Source: Amanita rubescens
Lineage: Eukaryota > Basidiomycota > Agaricomycetes > Agaricales > Amanitaceae
Assembly: GCA_015039365.1 (NCBI GenBank)
Contig: WION01000258.1
Span: 1 to 64,000 of the forward strand
Direction of reading: 5' to 3'
Length of the DNA: 64,000 bases
The notes beneath the pieces were generated by a model that worked only from the letters and a program-made list of their open reading frames with translations, had not been told where the DNA came from and searched no databases. Made by a program: the position numbers and the translations under genes. Below are positions 47,880-58,949 of the stretch, in pieces (position 1 is the stretch's first letter; every line of letters begins with the position of its first letter).

Positions 47880-48391
47880 TCAGATGCAATCAACGCCGAT
47901 AAGTTCACTCTGCGAATAATCAGTCCATAATTGGGAAAGAAAAAAGGTCGAAATTTACCAAAAAGTATTCCTCGCAGCAGACCTCATGGTGTTTGCTAAA
48001 AAGAAGATATTCGTCAGTCTTGCTATAACCTGATTTGTTCAAGTCACTTACCATGAGCCTTCAAAATCAACACACCCGGCTGCCATCACATCGTCACATT
48101 CGGTCCAAAAAAGTCTCATTTGATACACTTACTACCGACGAGTTCAGTAATTTCTGCAATGACAACGCCGAGCAGCTCAAGAATGGTGATGAGCTCCGGA
48201 GTAAGCTCATCGACCTGAGGTTGCTTTCAGCTTTTACTTATTGCAGACACGAAAAGAATACAGACAGTGTAGACGTCGTCGCAGCACTCGTGGTGACCGT
48301 GATCGTGATCGCAGGGGCCGTTGCGCGGCATGACGGCTGAGGCAGCTGCAAGAGCGGGGAGGGCGAAGAGAGCAATACGAGAGAAGCGCAT
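47880..48391 (-). CDS. Class I hydrophobin, acidic/His-rich type, intact
   Basis: Exons on the minus strand are 48266-48391, 48133-48214, 48052-48079, 47960-47996 and 47880-47909, with GT-AG introns and an open frame of 100 residues. The signal peptide MRFSRIALFALPALAAASA is followed by PCDHDHGHHECC, a central helix VDELTPELITILELLGVVIAEI, GCVDFEGSCKHHEVCC and SELIGVDCI, so all eight cysteines are present. The mature chain has many Asp, Glu and His residues, unlike the conventional paralogue at 41,820. The DHDHGHH cluster between Cys1 and Cys2 could bind metal, but this is only a guess. The sister at 7855 differs by a few residues and a one-base frameshift. Confidence 0.92.
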
Positions 48392-49984
48392 GACTGTGAA
48401 CTGAAGAGCTGGTAGAAAAGAAGAGCTAGCAGATGTTGCTGGAGAAACGGCGTCGAACGGACGAGCTTTTGTAGCTTTTTCGCTTTCCGTTTTTTGTTCC
48501 TTGTCGTTTGTTTTGGTTTTCTCCACTTACCCATGAGCTTTGCAGGCACATAACACGCGGATAGATACCGTTATACTTTCATTTCTTATCTTGAATATGA
48601 CAAGGGATTGCTTGGCTTGGGGTGAATTTGCTGTAACAGTTACGGCACGTACGTTCCTTACCCTGTGGCTGATTAGGGTAAGTTGATATGTTTCTATAAG
48701 TCGAATGGCATACTATGATGTATTGGGGAGACTGGGCGTCTCCCACACTGAGGCTAATTGCCTCAAGATCACGTGTGAGGCGGCTCGGTGCTGTCCGACT
48801 CAATGTATATTCCAAATATCATCGCAGCCGTGGTATGTCCTATGTCAATCATGACGTCTCTTTTGTTCAACAGTCGGGGAAAGAACGGCGAATGAATTCA
48901 ATTTTGCACCTAAATTGGGATTGCGGGATTGCGCTTAGGTTTAACCATGCTCCGATCGGCGACGGGACGCCGTTGATTGTCGTCCGTTACAGGCACCATC
49001 TTTACCGACTTCTCGGTTAAGAATACCTGGCTTTTGGCGAGTCGAAGGAAGGAAATTTGAATGGAGCAAGGTTACTTATACGTTTCGCGAGACCCAATAT
49101 TCCTTCTTTCGTGGTCCGTTATTCCAAGTTCTCCACGAGTAGACGCGTCAGGATTGATTTGATCCCTTATAACAGTCATCAAAGTCAGTATTTTGTAACG
49201 TCGTTGACATGAGTGATGATAAGGGAGTGCCACAGCTTACGAAAAGATTAGGGAATCTCCCGGGGCACGCCGAAGGGTACAGGTTTGATGGAAAGTCTCT
49301 ATGTCACGTTGTATCCCCATTACCGATGACTCCAAGGTTCCACATTTGTCGCAGCATGTAGAATTAGATATTCCATCTTAATTGAGGTCCATGATATTCC
49401 CGATATATAGAGTGTATTGGACTCTGTCGTTTCAAGGCTTGGCGAATATAGACGCAAGAAGTTATTCCCAGCGTCGTCACAACGCCCATGACGGAAAGTT
49501 CCCCGACACGAAACATCCTTCCTCATTCACATTTTTCACATTTATCAAATTCCATAGGTGAATGGTGAAGTTTGATGGCAGGTGACATGTTTTCGCTCCA
49601 AGCCTCGCCACTCAGAAACACATAAAAAATTCACAAGTGTTCCACCTCGTTCGAACCACGTTGTACCCGCAGATGATTCTTTTAGGGCGATCCATGCTCT
49701 TGTGTGAAGAATTCCTCCTCCAGCCAGTCTTCTAATTGATCGGTAATGGGCGTTGACGGGACTAAATATAGACAACGTGTAATTGGATCCCACATCCCCG
49801 TGCGGAACGAGGGAGTGATGATGCTGTGCCACTGTACGACATTCCGTTCGGAGCGGATGGCTGCTCGAATCGCAAAGCGGAAAACAGAAAATGTCTTGGT
49901 ATAACCACCTGACCATCAAAATCAATTGAACGTACTGAACGTGTCCAGCATATTCTACCAGCCGAATATTAAATCCAATACGTG
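48392..49984. other. Hydrophobin 5' flank and duplicated spacer
   Basis: No gene is seen. Same DNA as 42,379-43,972 and the reverse complement of 6,280-7,854. Confidence 0.45.
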
Positions 49985-51437
49985 ACCTAACACGCTTCTA
50001 CTTTGAATAGAGTCTGTTTTCCCTCCAATCGCCGCAACGTCAATCTTCGTGGAATATTCCCGCAGATGGTATAGTCCCACTCCACTGCCAACTCCACCAG
50101 AAATCCAATTCTACATGAAGTTAGACCAGGTCGATTTGGCGGTGGTACCTTATCAGCTGAGCCCATTGCTCTTCTAAATGCTGCTGCGGAAGGTGCGAGC
50201 CTGATCGGAGTATCAACAGGGGGTGTGTTCGTCCCGTAATGAGGTTGTTGTGCGGCGTTCGAGTCAACAGCCATGTTTACATCCAACCCGGCTGGTGGTT
50301 GTATTGAGACGTCTGGCAGAACATTGGTGCTCCGTACCAGAGACAGTTGGCCAAGCAGAACATCTGCTAGCGCTGGGTCCTGGAAACGGATCAGACTTTG
50401 AATGACTATATATAGACAGCAAGCCTTACCGCCCATTTCACACCAACCATATAACTGCCGCCCAGCACCTCGCTATTCTTACGAACAGCTTGCATAGCGT
50501 CTCCAGGATCGCTTTTGTTCATAATTTCCGTGTTGAGGTCAGGCCCAGTGGTGTCGCCTAACGATTTAAAGTATTCGTTATACTATATCGGCCTTGAGGA
50601 TAACCGAATACAATCACGTGGAGAGCTTGTTGCTCTTGGATAGGTCGTTGCTGACGTGACTGCTGGATGCCATTACTGATTGCGCTAGATTGGGTTCGGG
50701 GCTTGAACAGTGATGATGTGCCAAAGGTCGATGACTGGGTACCAATGAATTTTTATGTTCTGTGACATATTACAAACATACATTGGTTGAATTGCGGCGG
50801 GCGCCGAGTTGACATATACCTCGTGTGGAATATCAGGTACAGAAGTCATGAGGGTGCATCTTCGTTGGCCGTTTTCTGGGTTCTAACGCGCACACGTTTT
50901 AGAATTTTACAAACCCAAGCCATCAGGCAGACGTGACACACCTTGAACCCTCAAACATCGAGTCCATGCCAAACTCCGATGCCATTCCACGCACGAGCCC
51001 TTGGTTCAATTTTGCTTTATTTTGAATGATAGGCACGTCATCTGGTCTTGGGCTGCCTTGTTAAGCGTTCTATAGAAAGCCACAACCCTATCTGATTCTT
51101 AACGCCACATGTCACGCGTTTTAGCTCGAAAGAACAGGAAGAAAAGGACTAACAAGGTTCTGTGATGTTGACTGAGTATCATGTGAGTGACGCATTCGCA
51201 AAAACATAGGCAGGCACGAACCATCAAGTATCCTGGTTGATATTGACTCTGTCAAAGATCCGCTTGGGTTTACGGAGGCACTTCCCCATCCACTGAAGCT
51301 TGGATTATGATGGTGAGCACTCCCTGAGGTCGACATGCCAGCGACGGAAAACGGTGATCTGACGCCGTGTTGGGAGGTGTTGGAAGGCAAAGTCGTTAGT
51401 AAATACATACAAATAATCAAATTTGGTTCAGTCATCC
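49985..51437 (-). pseudogene. Nup53/Nup35-type nucleoporin, broken copy
   Basis: Minus-strand copy of 4864-6279. SPFSVAGMSTSGS and the C-terminal PDVSIQPPAGLD segment are well kept. In the MPPN domain four bases are missing near 50,580 (RYSITN against RYSVTVEYF), shifting the frame. The NCFKIGYRD segment has an in-frame deletion, and the N-terminal Ser/Gln stretch (SFSDSLSQSRSQ) is gone. The RNA-recognition-like fold would be lost. Confidence 0.82.
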
Positions 51438-51944
51438 GAGATTCCTATTCGTCGGCGACTTCTAAAACTTTGTCCTGCCAATATCGACAATATTTGTATG
51501 ACAATCCATCGGAATAAGTCCACGATACTTACGTAGCCTTATCTCCTTGATTTCGGAGACGGTGTCTAGCAAGCAAGGGAAATATGCGATCACTATTTCG
51601 AGCCGCCGACGTTTCGTGATCAACGCAACCTAGCTAGATGCCCCATCTTTGTCATTCGAACCGACGTAAGGCGACGACATTCAAAGTAAGAACGACTTGG
51701 TTCTGGTTTTCGTCGTAAGATTTTCTCCGCATTTTCCGAACATTGCCCTGGTCCTTGGTCTGGGTTGATTGACCTTGCGTTAGGAATAAAATCGATACAC
51801 TGTCATTCACATAATGAGAGTGTTATACCCGCAAAACGAGGAGACTACGCGAACGTCATTGATGACGATGATGATGGCGGCTAACATTTGCAGATGTTGG
51901 GAAGCAATTTTCGTCCCAAGGACCGTGAGTCGTTCTTGAGTCGG
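51438..51944. other. Spacer between broken nucleoporin and broken membrane gene
   Basis: Shortened counterpart of 3,339-4,863 in reverse complement. No gene is seen. Confidence 0.4.
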
Positions 51945-52735
51945 AGTCGCGATCACTAATCTTCACTAATCGATATTGCACCCCCGGAGGACGACTGACT
52001 CATCGTTGGCAGAACAACTGTCGAAGTGAAACTTCTCCTCGGTCCATCATTGAACGCCGGTAGGCCATATAGTAGCGAGAAGAACACCAATGATCTGTAC
52101 ATAAAAACGACATAGGACCCCACTTGGTCGCTATACCGAAATGCATGAATGAGCAAGGCGATATTGAGGAAAAGGGGGAAAATGAAGTTCGACGTTTCAA
52201 TATAAAAGAGCGTCTGGGGTTTGGAAGAGTGTAAGCCTGTTAAACTGACTTAGAACTGGAATAAAATGCCTTTATAAAATGGACTAACTGAAGCGACAGC
52301 CACTGTCCGCAGGATCAAAATCCTGCAAGAAAACAGATTAGACTCAGCAGAAGACGAGCAAAGGTGACATCCCCAAAGCGACAGTAGCTGCCATGGGAAA
52401 GTCATTGACTATCGCGTTCGGGGGATGAAAGGATATGCGATGCTGTTTGAACCATGGTCAGCATGAATAGGTATCACAAAACGTGGCCGGTTACCAGGCA
52501 ATAGATATCCATTACTCCTAGGCCTATGCCCAGAAGTATTGAAATGACCTTGAAGATAAACACGGGTTTTCGACGCAATGCTTTTGTGGAGAAGAAAAAC
52601 AGGGCAAAAAGCAAAGGAAGGAGTGTCGCGGACCAGGCGGTCGCCGAAGCATCATGTTCACAGATGGCAGGATAACAGTTTGGATGTCCGCACCGGATGT
52701 AGAGGTGAGCTGGAATACGTGGTTGAGATGTTCAT
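51945..52735 (-). pseudogene. Seven-pass membrane protein, broken copy
   Basis: Minus-strand copy of 2146-3338. The start codon (52,735) and STTYSSSP remain, but indels soon shift the frame. Most of the exon carrying LLVESVLLCRLL through KVEWILQ is deleted (the sequence jumps from ATGTCACCTTTGCTCG to the region near the last introns), and the C-terminal exon has lost the YVQIIGVLLATVW continuity. Not functional. Confidence 0.78.
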
Positions 52736-53647
52736 CGAGTAAATCAACCGTCGCGCAGCTTGTGGACCGCTGAGAGAACATCAAATGCTTTTCGAGTTGA
52801 GACGTTTGTTTTATAATGCATGTGGGCAACTCGGCGATTCCACGAGCTATCAAAAAGGTCCACAAGGGGCTAAATAATCATGATATTACGTGCCTATTGC
52901 GCGCAGCAAGGTTTGAGAAGCTACATACTGATACATATCATTGACGCCGGCCAAGTACAGTCAGTCTCGGATACCTGGTTGCCGCGAACGACGAGGGCCC
53001 GTTCAACATTAGGCATGCATCCAGTTCGGCATTCACTAAGACGGCCGACGAATATGATGCCAACGTTAACAACAGCCATACTCTACTTAGCTGTCCCTAG
53101 TAAGTAGTTCGGCCCTGACATCCTCAATTTGAATTTGGCCAAACGTAAGTACTGGCAATGTGATCCTCACCCGCATTACCCTCACAGAAGATTTGAACGC
53201 GTAAAGAAGCCGACGCGACTGATTTGCATTGATTTTGCGACTGGGAATCTGGGATAGTTATAAGCCTCCTCGGAAGGCACTCTGCGAATAGAGGCAAGCT
53301 CTGTTGCAAAAGATGGCCAATCACCGCGCACTTCTCATTAATTATCTGGAAATCAGACAGCATACCAGGATATCCTACTTTTCCGCTCTCAGCCCGCATC
53401 CCAGCACTCGTTGCGATGAAAAAGCGATAATGATCCCGACTTGGATCATGATATGATTATCAAGCAAGGTTTGTGTTGAGTCTTGACCAATTTAGAAGTT
53501 TGAGTTGGATCCGTGCTGAGCGCTGAGCGCTGATGCATTCATTTCCGTCATCGTATGTGTGCGACTGGGGATTATATAAAAAGTTGCTTGTTGCAATGCA
53601 GTGTCTATTGCCATCCATTGCAGCTGCCACCCATCCAACTTTCATAA
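52736..53647. other. Outer end of the inverted arm and SDR promoter region
   Basis: Up to about 53,100 this matches the minus strand of 1,780-2,130. After that the DNA is unique. Short frames only. The last 120 bases, with TATATAA near 53,575, are the likely core promoter of the SDR gene. Confidence 0.4.
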
Positions 53648-54909
53648 ATGGCATCTGGGCTTGTTTGGGTTATCACCGGAACTTCGTACGTTTGACCCGA
53701 GCTCAATTAACAACATCTAATACACGCCTATCCTTCATTTTCTGGTGCAGCACAGGGCTGGGGCGTGAACTAGCTCTAGCTGCTCTAAAGCGAGGTGATA
53801 AAGTTATCGCAACAGCTCGTGCGCGGTCATTTGAGAAAATCGGGGAGTTGAAGGAGAAAGGCGCAGATGTGCTCGAGCTTGATGTTACGGCACCGCTAGA
53901 AGAGTTGAAGATAGTGGCGAAACGGGCGGTGGACATCCATGGGAGGGTGGATGTGGTGGTAAACAACGCTGGTGAGTCATCACGATATGTGTGGTACGTC
54001 TGTGCTGACAATGTATTTTCAGGTTATCTCATTGTTGGTACGGTTGAAGAGTGCACGTTCGTATTTTTGTCCTATCTCTCGCTGATTCAACTGAATATGA
54101 ACTATGTAGACCTCAAGAAACCTTGGATCAATTCAAGTAAGTTATAGTTATAGACATCTGCGTGTCGGTTGACGCGCAAGGATCAATAGTACGAATGTTT
54201 TTGGATGCTTAAACGTGACACGGGCGTTCTTGCCGTATATGCGCGCGCGAAGGAAAGGAGCTATAGTTTTTATGGGATCTGTCGGAGGATGGATGTAAGT
54301 GCATTGTTTCGAGTCTACCAGCGACGACTTGCGATCTGAGGTGATTTGCAGAGGATCCCCAGCCAGTGGGCTTTATTGTGCGACAAAATAGGCTTTACGA
54401 GGTACGTAAAACGGTGTTTCTTTTTTTGCAGCAAATTAACGCCATACCACTGTTACGTGTTTAGGCATAAACCGTTCTTTACATGCAGAGATTTCGCCTT
54501 TAGGTCTGAGAAGCATCTGTTTCAATCTTGGAGGATTCCGCACGCCGTTTCTAACCCCGGATCACTACACGCCATATGAGTCGCGTATAGTTGATTATGT
54601 GGAGACGGCTACCCAAGCTGATGAAAGCTTTAAAGGTATTTCTTAAAGCATGGTCATGTCGCTTTACTTATTCAGCGTTATTACTCGATAGCGATCAGTG
54701 ACAATCAGCCTGGTGATCCGACCAAATGCGTCGAGGTTATCATTGACATAGTCCGCGGCGAGGGCGTCGCGAGGGGGAAAGGACGTCCAATTGAAGTGGA
54801 GCTTGGAAGCGATGTTTACTCCGTCGTTAAAAAGGAGTGCGAAAACACGCTACAGAAGTTAAGTGAATGGGAAGAAGCGTCGTTGAGCACAGATATTGCG
54901 GATCAGTAG
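53648..54909 (+). pseudogene. Classical short-chain dehydrogenase/reductase with one in-frame stop
   Basis: Exons 53648-53685, 53751-53971, 54023-54056, 54110-54136, 54190-54294, 54352-54401, about 54466-54634 and about 54699-54909 join in frame. Seen: cofactor motif TGTSTGLG, VIATAR, DVTAP, NNAG, the N-containing LDQFNTNVFGCLNVTRAFLP, GSVGGW, active site Y-C-A-T-K, then LRGINRSLHAEISPLGLRS and a C-terminal segment ending LSEWEEASLS. Directly after the catalytic Lys, codon 54,389-54,391 is TAG, where both relics at 39,157 and 45,920 read TGG. The stop would remove about 130 residues. Otherwise it is a NAD(P)-dependent oxidoreductase of unknown substrate. It is the best preserved of four copies. 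A sequencing error at one base would make it intact. Confidence 0.8.
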
Positions 54910-55140
54910 TCATTGTAATGCCGTTTGATACTTATGTCCAGATCACAGAGAAATTATGCAATTAATACCCAAGGGGGCGAATTAAGGGGACACTGGAAGC
55001 TAGCAAACGGATGTAAAAAACCTTTAAACAGGTCGTGTTATCTAATATGTGCAAGAGTTGTAATGCCGCTGGAGACAGGAAAGTTATCGATACGACATCA
55101 TCCCTGTAAAGGGTACTCTACGTCGCTGGAAACTGTATCA

Positions 55141-56240
55141 TCATTTAAAGCGACTGTCGTAGAACGAGATCTCATTTTCTGTCAGATCGAGTTGAAGCTC
55201 GTGCGGCTTAGGCCGATTGTTGAGCTGAACAAGCAGAGTGATGGAATATAACTTAGGTAGGGAAAGCAGGACAGTGAGAAAATACGGCTCGCCAACAGCC
55301 ACGAGGACAAGACAGAGAATAGAAGCTCCAGCTACGTATAGCATGAACCTCGTGAAATAAGCTCGAAACATTTGACACGCACTCGTAATCGCTCCTGTTT
55401 CGATGGAAAAGCGCATGACCCGTTTGATGAGACGACGAGTGGCTGACATTCTGGTTCTGGTTCTACTTTTTAAAAGCTACGACAAGGGATTAAGGCAGAG
55501 ATTGAGACATTTAATGACGTCACTCACGAGCGTTACCATCGTCGCTGCGATCGTAATGTCACACAAGGCAAATGCTGCAAACCAGCCCTGTTGCAGAGCT
55601 AAGGACAATTGATCCGCACTCTACTTCGTAGATGACGTACCAATCGTAAGGCGGAATTGCATGATTGACCCAATGACTTCGTTGGCACCAGCCAACGGCG
55701 CCAAATAACATTACTTCCAGCCAATATGCCTAGAACGAGCTGAATGGTCGATAGCTCATCATATCTTATGTTAATTGTCAGTGTTTTATGGGTGAAAGAC
55801 TTACGAGAGCTATAGCTATTGCTGGCCAGCGCCTCTGCGAAAAACGATGTATTCGGAACGCATAAAAACATTGAGCAATAAAAGCAACTAGGTTACAAGG
55901 ATTAATACGTGCAAATGTCCAATGATCCAATGGGACGTCGCACTTACTTATGGCTGGTAAAAGATAGCCACTAATTCCGAGGGGATTGACTCCACTAGTC
56001 CCTTCAGTCTGTAATGCGAGCATTGTGAATCCGTCATATAAGGTGACAGCCGTGTGGGTAATCTCGAGGATGCAGAGGGCATATATCGTCAGTTTGATAA
56101 TGAGCTCATCGTTCGAATGGTCCATATAGTATTTGACTGAGGCATAGTAACAGTATCAGTGAGTTCGAGTCAATTCCGCTAGGCGCGTTAAGGATGACAT
56201 ACAGAATTGAACCGTCAATATTCCCTGGAGGAAGACGTTT
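55141..56240 (-). CDS. DUF6534-type multi-pass membrane protein
   Basis: Minus strand. Near 56,240 the frame reads VAGYLLNVFLQGILTVQF, and after an intron KYYMDHSNDELIIKLTIYALCILEITHT, followed by helices around GISGYLLPAIS and AFIAQCFYAFRI. Another exon has LVLGILAGSN, and the last exon carries TGAITSACQMFRAYFTRFMLY and LLSLPKLYSITLLVQLNNR, the DUF6534 terminal box. It is a paralogue of the gene at 11,757. Function unknown. The first exon and the exact end are uncertain, and the tail after LNNRPKPHELQLD runs to about 55,141. Confidence 0.65.
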
Positions 56241-56812
56241 AGAAGGTAGCCCGCAACCTGAGCTCCGTCCATATAATGATTAGTACGGTGAGGAAAGGCG
56301 AAGGGCTTGAACGCACATGGGCTATTCGTGAACTAGGGCAACGGTGCCATGGTAAGAGGGGGTTTCAAATGCAGGATTTAGATAAGACATACGCGCTTTT
56401 CGCTATCCGCTGTGAAAAGTGGCATGAAATTGACATCTGACGAAAAGAACGTCAACACGTTACTCATTACTTATGAACGCCACCGAATCGATCATAGTAT
56501 TGCGTCCAAGCTAAGGATAATCCCCAATAGATCGTGACCCTGGGCTAGTCTAAGGCCCGTTCTTTTTGGGGAGGCGCTGACCCTGCAAGGGCAGCCTTGC
56601 CCGGGCAATATCAATTTTCATCTTCCGCTGTGTCTGTATAGTTTGTTACATAATACGTAAAGTCGGGTCGTGTATGTAGCATACAAGCAAAAATAAAGTA
56701 GTTTACGTAGCTTTATTGCACTGCGGTGTGAGCTGCTTATCTCACAATTTGACATACTGTATAAAGAACAGGTTACGACATAATTCAGGCAAGCAAAAAA
56801 GTACGTCGCAGT

Positions 56813-56907
56813 AGCCCACCGCGAGGGTCGAACTCGCAGCCTTCAGATGACACTTCCCGGATTGATCCGTAAGAGTCTGACGCTCTATCCGATTGAGCTA
56901 GGCGGGC
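56813..56907 (-). tRNA. tRNA-Lys(CUU) with an intron
   Basis: On the minus strand, the acceptor arms GCCCGCC/GGTGGGC, D stem GCTC/GAGC, anticodon stem TCAGA/TCTGA and T arm GCGAG-TTCGACC-CTCGC match the tRNA at 13,232. The loop reads C-T-CTT-A, giving anticodon CUU, with an intron of about 22 bases after it. Confidence 0.92.
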
Positions 56908-56968
56908 GACAGGCTTTAAAACTCCGAAACTTTACATCATTCGCGATACTGCAACTCGTTTGCGATGA

Positions 56969-57859
56969 TCAACTTGTCCTGCTCTGATTAAACTCGCTTG
57001 TACAGTCAGATTCCTCGTCAAAAAAGGCGGACGAAAGTTCTGTGAGAATCATCGTTGGCTCAAAGAGAGTTCGAGATGGCTTCCAGTAACGTTCTAAATT
57101 GATCATGATGCGACAACCCTTGGACGAATCAGCGATAACGGCCGGAAGATCATTGCGCAGAACGCCTACCAAAGAGGCCGAAATAGAGATAAGCCAGCTA
57201 TCAAAAAGTAAGCAAACATTGTATACCGAAGAACACTCTAAACCCACAAGTAACTCATCACAGCGTACACGCTACTGTATATAACAGTTACCACTGCTAT
57301 ACATGTGATGACTGCATGATTACGCTCGGTCATAAACACGGTGAAAAATTCTAGTATCCTCACATGAGGACGCCAGGAAAGCCAAGATGCCATCACGCAA
57401 CAGTAAAGTCATTATGGACGACCTCGTGCCCTGTTTCATGTCTTTACAGTGCTTGATGATGGTAAGAGCAACGATCACACTCTGAGACACCAACGTAGCA
57501 ATACTTACTCGATTATGAGTAATTGGCTTCTTAGGAACAAGAGGCACCCACCCTAAATATGGGAATGAGCCCGAAGGGGCTTCCACCTCAATCGCGTTCA
57601 TCGCGTTTCTCATCTCGACCTTGCGCCAGATACAGATTGACATAGCCGCAAACTGGCCCACCAATAATAGCGCACATCCAAGTGCTATATAAAGATTCTT
57701 GTTATAAAGGGCATAAACTATGATGAGGTCAGCCACTCGGTCGTTGTTAAACGATAAAATCGACAAACTTCTCATCATCAACATTGATTCCAGCACAGCA
57801 GAGATCACGAAGCAAGTAACGACTTGAGCGATCAAAAAACTGTATATCAAATCCATCAA
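56969..57859 (-). CDS. DUF6533-type membrane protein, N-terminus not recognised
   Basis: Minus strand. ATG at 57,859 gives helices LIYSFLIAQVVTCFVISAV and NLYIALGCALLLVGQFAAMSICIW, a loop, and SVIVALTIIKHCKDMKQGTRSSIMTLLLRDGILAFLA. After an intron near 57,250 the chain continues LVGVLRNDLPAVIADSSKGCRIMINLERY to a stop at 56,969. The LLLRDGxLxF box and the later xRxxxNLR-like box fit basidiomycete DUF6533 proteins. The usual first segment of that family is not seen upstream, so the gene may be 5' truncated or have an unseen exon. Function unknown. Confidence 0.55.
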
Positions 57860-58361
57860 TTCTGGTGATTCATTATCGTTAAAGGACGTTATTCTGCGCT
57901 CGATGGCGAAGTTTATACTAGGGATTGGAGCGAGCGGTCAGAATCGATCCCGTCAACAACTTGAAGCGGATCTGCCCACAGTTGCACGGCGATAGTGAAG
58001 TACCGCAAAAACAAGAACTTCCATTTAACCCAAGATCGCTTCGATTTCCTATAGTCACGATGAGGTGATTATTGAGTCAAGCATTATGACGACGTACGGC
58101 CATATGATTTCAATCTCATCATCTAGTGTAAGGAAGAAATCATAGATAGTGAATACGAACGAGGCAGCTGAGTCAACTCATGGGTCCAGATCGCAGCGGA
58201 AAATGGAAAGACGAGACGAACCGCAGCTTGCTCTAACCGCCGCCAGATCGTGGGGATTTGGTAACATTTCCATTTGTCGAGCGAATTTACAGCCCGTTTC
58301 AAGGACTTATTTTATCCGTCGACTAACGATCCACCGCTTGGAAAGAATAACAGTGAGTGCT
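57860..58361. other. Intergenic, no gene seen
   Basis: Unique DNA upstream of the DUF6533-type gene. No supported frame. Confidence 0.35.
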
Positions 58362-58441
58362 AGTTGAGTGCGATTACTTCGGTACTTATAACAGTGGAGT
58401 CAGTTGAGTGCGATTACTTCGGTACTTATAATAGTGGAGTC
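58362..58441. repeat. Tandem repeat, 40 bases, two units
   Basis: AGTTGAGTGCGATTACTTCG and the following 20 bases occur twice in a row (58,362-58,401 and 58,402-58,441), differing at one base (AACAGTGG against AATAGTGG). Confidence 0.9.
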
Positions 58442-58949
58442 AGTCGTCATGTAAGCATTTACCCCGCTGTGCTTATCATGACAAGGAGATGGGTAAAAGA
58501 AGATATTATTTATCTTGCCAGTCCGCGCAAGAATGGCAAATGTGCCCATGACGTAGGGGCCAAGGAAGGAATGACCTTTTTTTTTGGGTCTGGGCTGCGG
58601 CGATCATGACAACCTAGGCACACTGGCATGGCGTCCTTGGCATGCTTTCACACCTTATGACAGCTGCAGGTACCGAGCCACACTTGTGCCACCCTAGATT
58701 AGCACATGTTGCTCCCAAATCGCAATTCAATGGCTGAATGTGATGGTACTCCTCGACAAAGGTAAAGCGTCCGCGTGGACACCAAAAAGGTATATCCTGC
58801 TCTAAGCGGATTTCAAAAGTTTATTTCATACAGTAAGTACAGACGTTAAATATTGTACTCTCCGTTTACGTTAAATATACCCTGCGAGAAAGGAGGAAAT
58901 TAGTAGTGAAGAAATGCATATACATATACACGATCTATTAATGTCCGCC
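58442..58949. other. Intergenic, 3' flank of the regulator
   Basis: No supported gene; includes the 3' flank of the minus-strand transcription factor. Confidence 0.35.

Larger units (their letters stand above)
43973..49881. repeat. Tandem segmental duplication, unit 2
   Basis: Begins inside squalene synthase exon 2 at the junction GGA (43,973-43,975) and ends where the copy of the hydrophobin flank continues into the nucleoporin copy (about 49,881). It carries a broken squalene synthase, an SDR relic, a hydrophobin relic and an intact hydrophobin, in the order of unit 1. Part of it also belongs to the right arm of the inverted duplication. Confidence 0.85.
45540..53100. repeat. Right arm of the large inverted segmental duplication
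   Basis: Reverse-complement counterpart of 1,780-10,770. It contains an SDR relic, a hydrophobin relic, a hydrophobin, a broken nucleoporin and a broken seven-pass membrane gene. The outer end lies near GATGCCAACGTTAACAACAG at 53,068, matching the minus strand near 1,810. Confidence 0.85.

Noticed and set aside
1780..53100. Duplicated block as a transposable element
   Set aside because: No transposase, reverse transcriptase, terminal repeats or target-site duplications are visible at the arm ends, and the cargo is ordinary host genes with introns.
1780..53100. Repeat-induced point mutation as the cause of gene decay
   Set aside because: The breaks in the duplicated genes are mostly indels, and G-to-A changes such as the TAG at 54,389 are few. 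No bulk C-to-T bias is apparent by eye; a proper dinucleotide index was not computed.
54389..54391. Stop-codon readthrough or selenocysteine-like recoding in the SDR gene
   Set aside because: The codon is TAG in a fungal nuclear gene, the relics read TGG, and no recoding context is seen.
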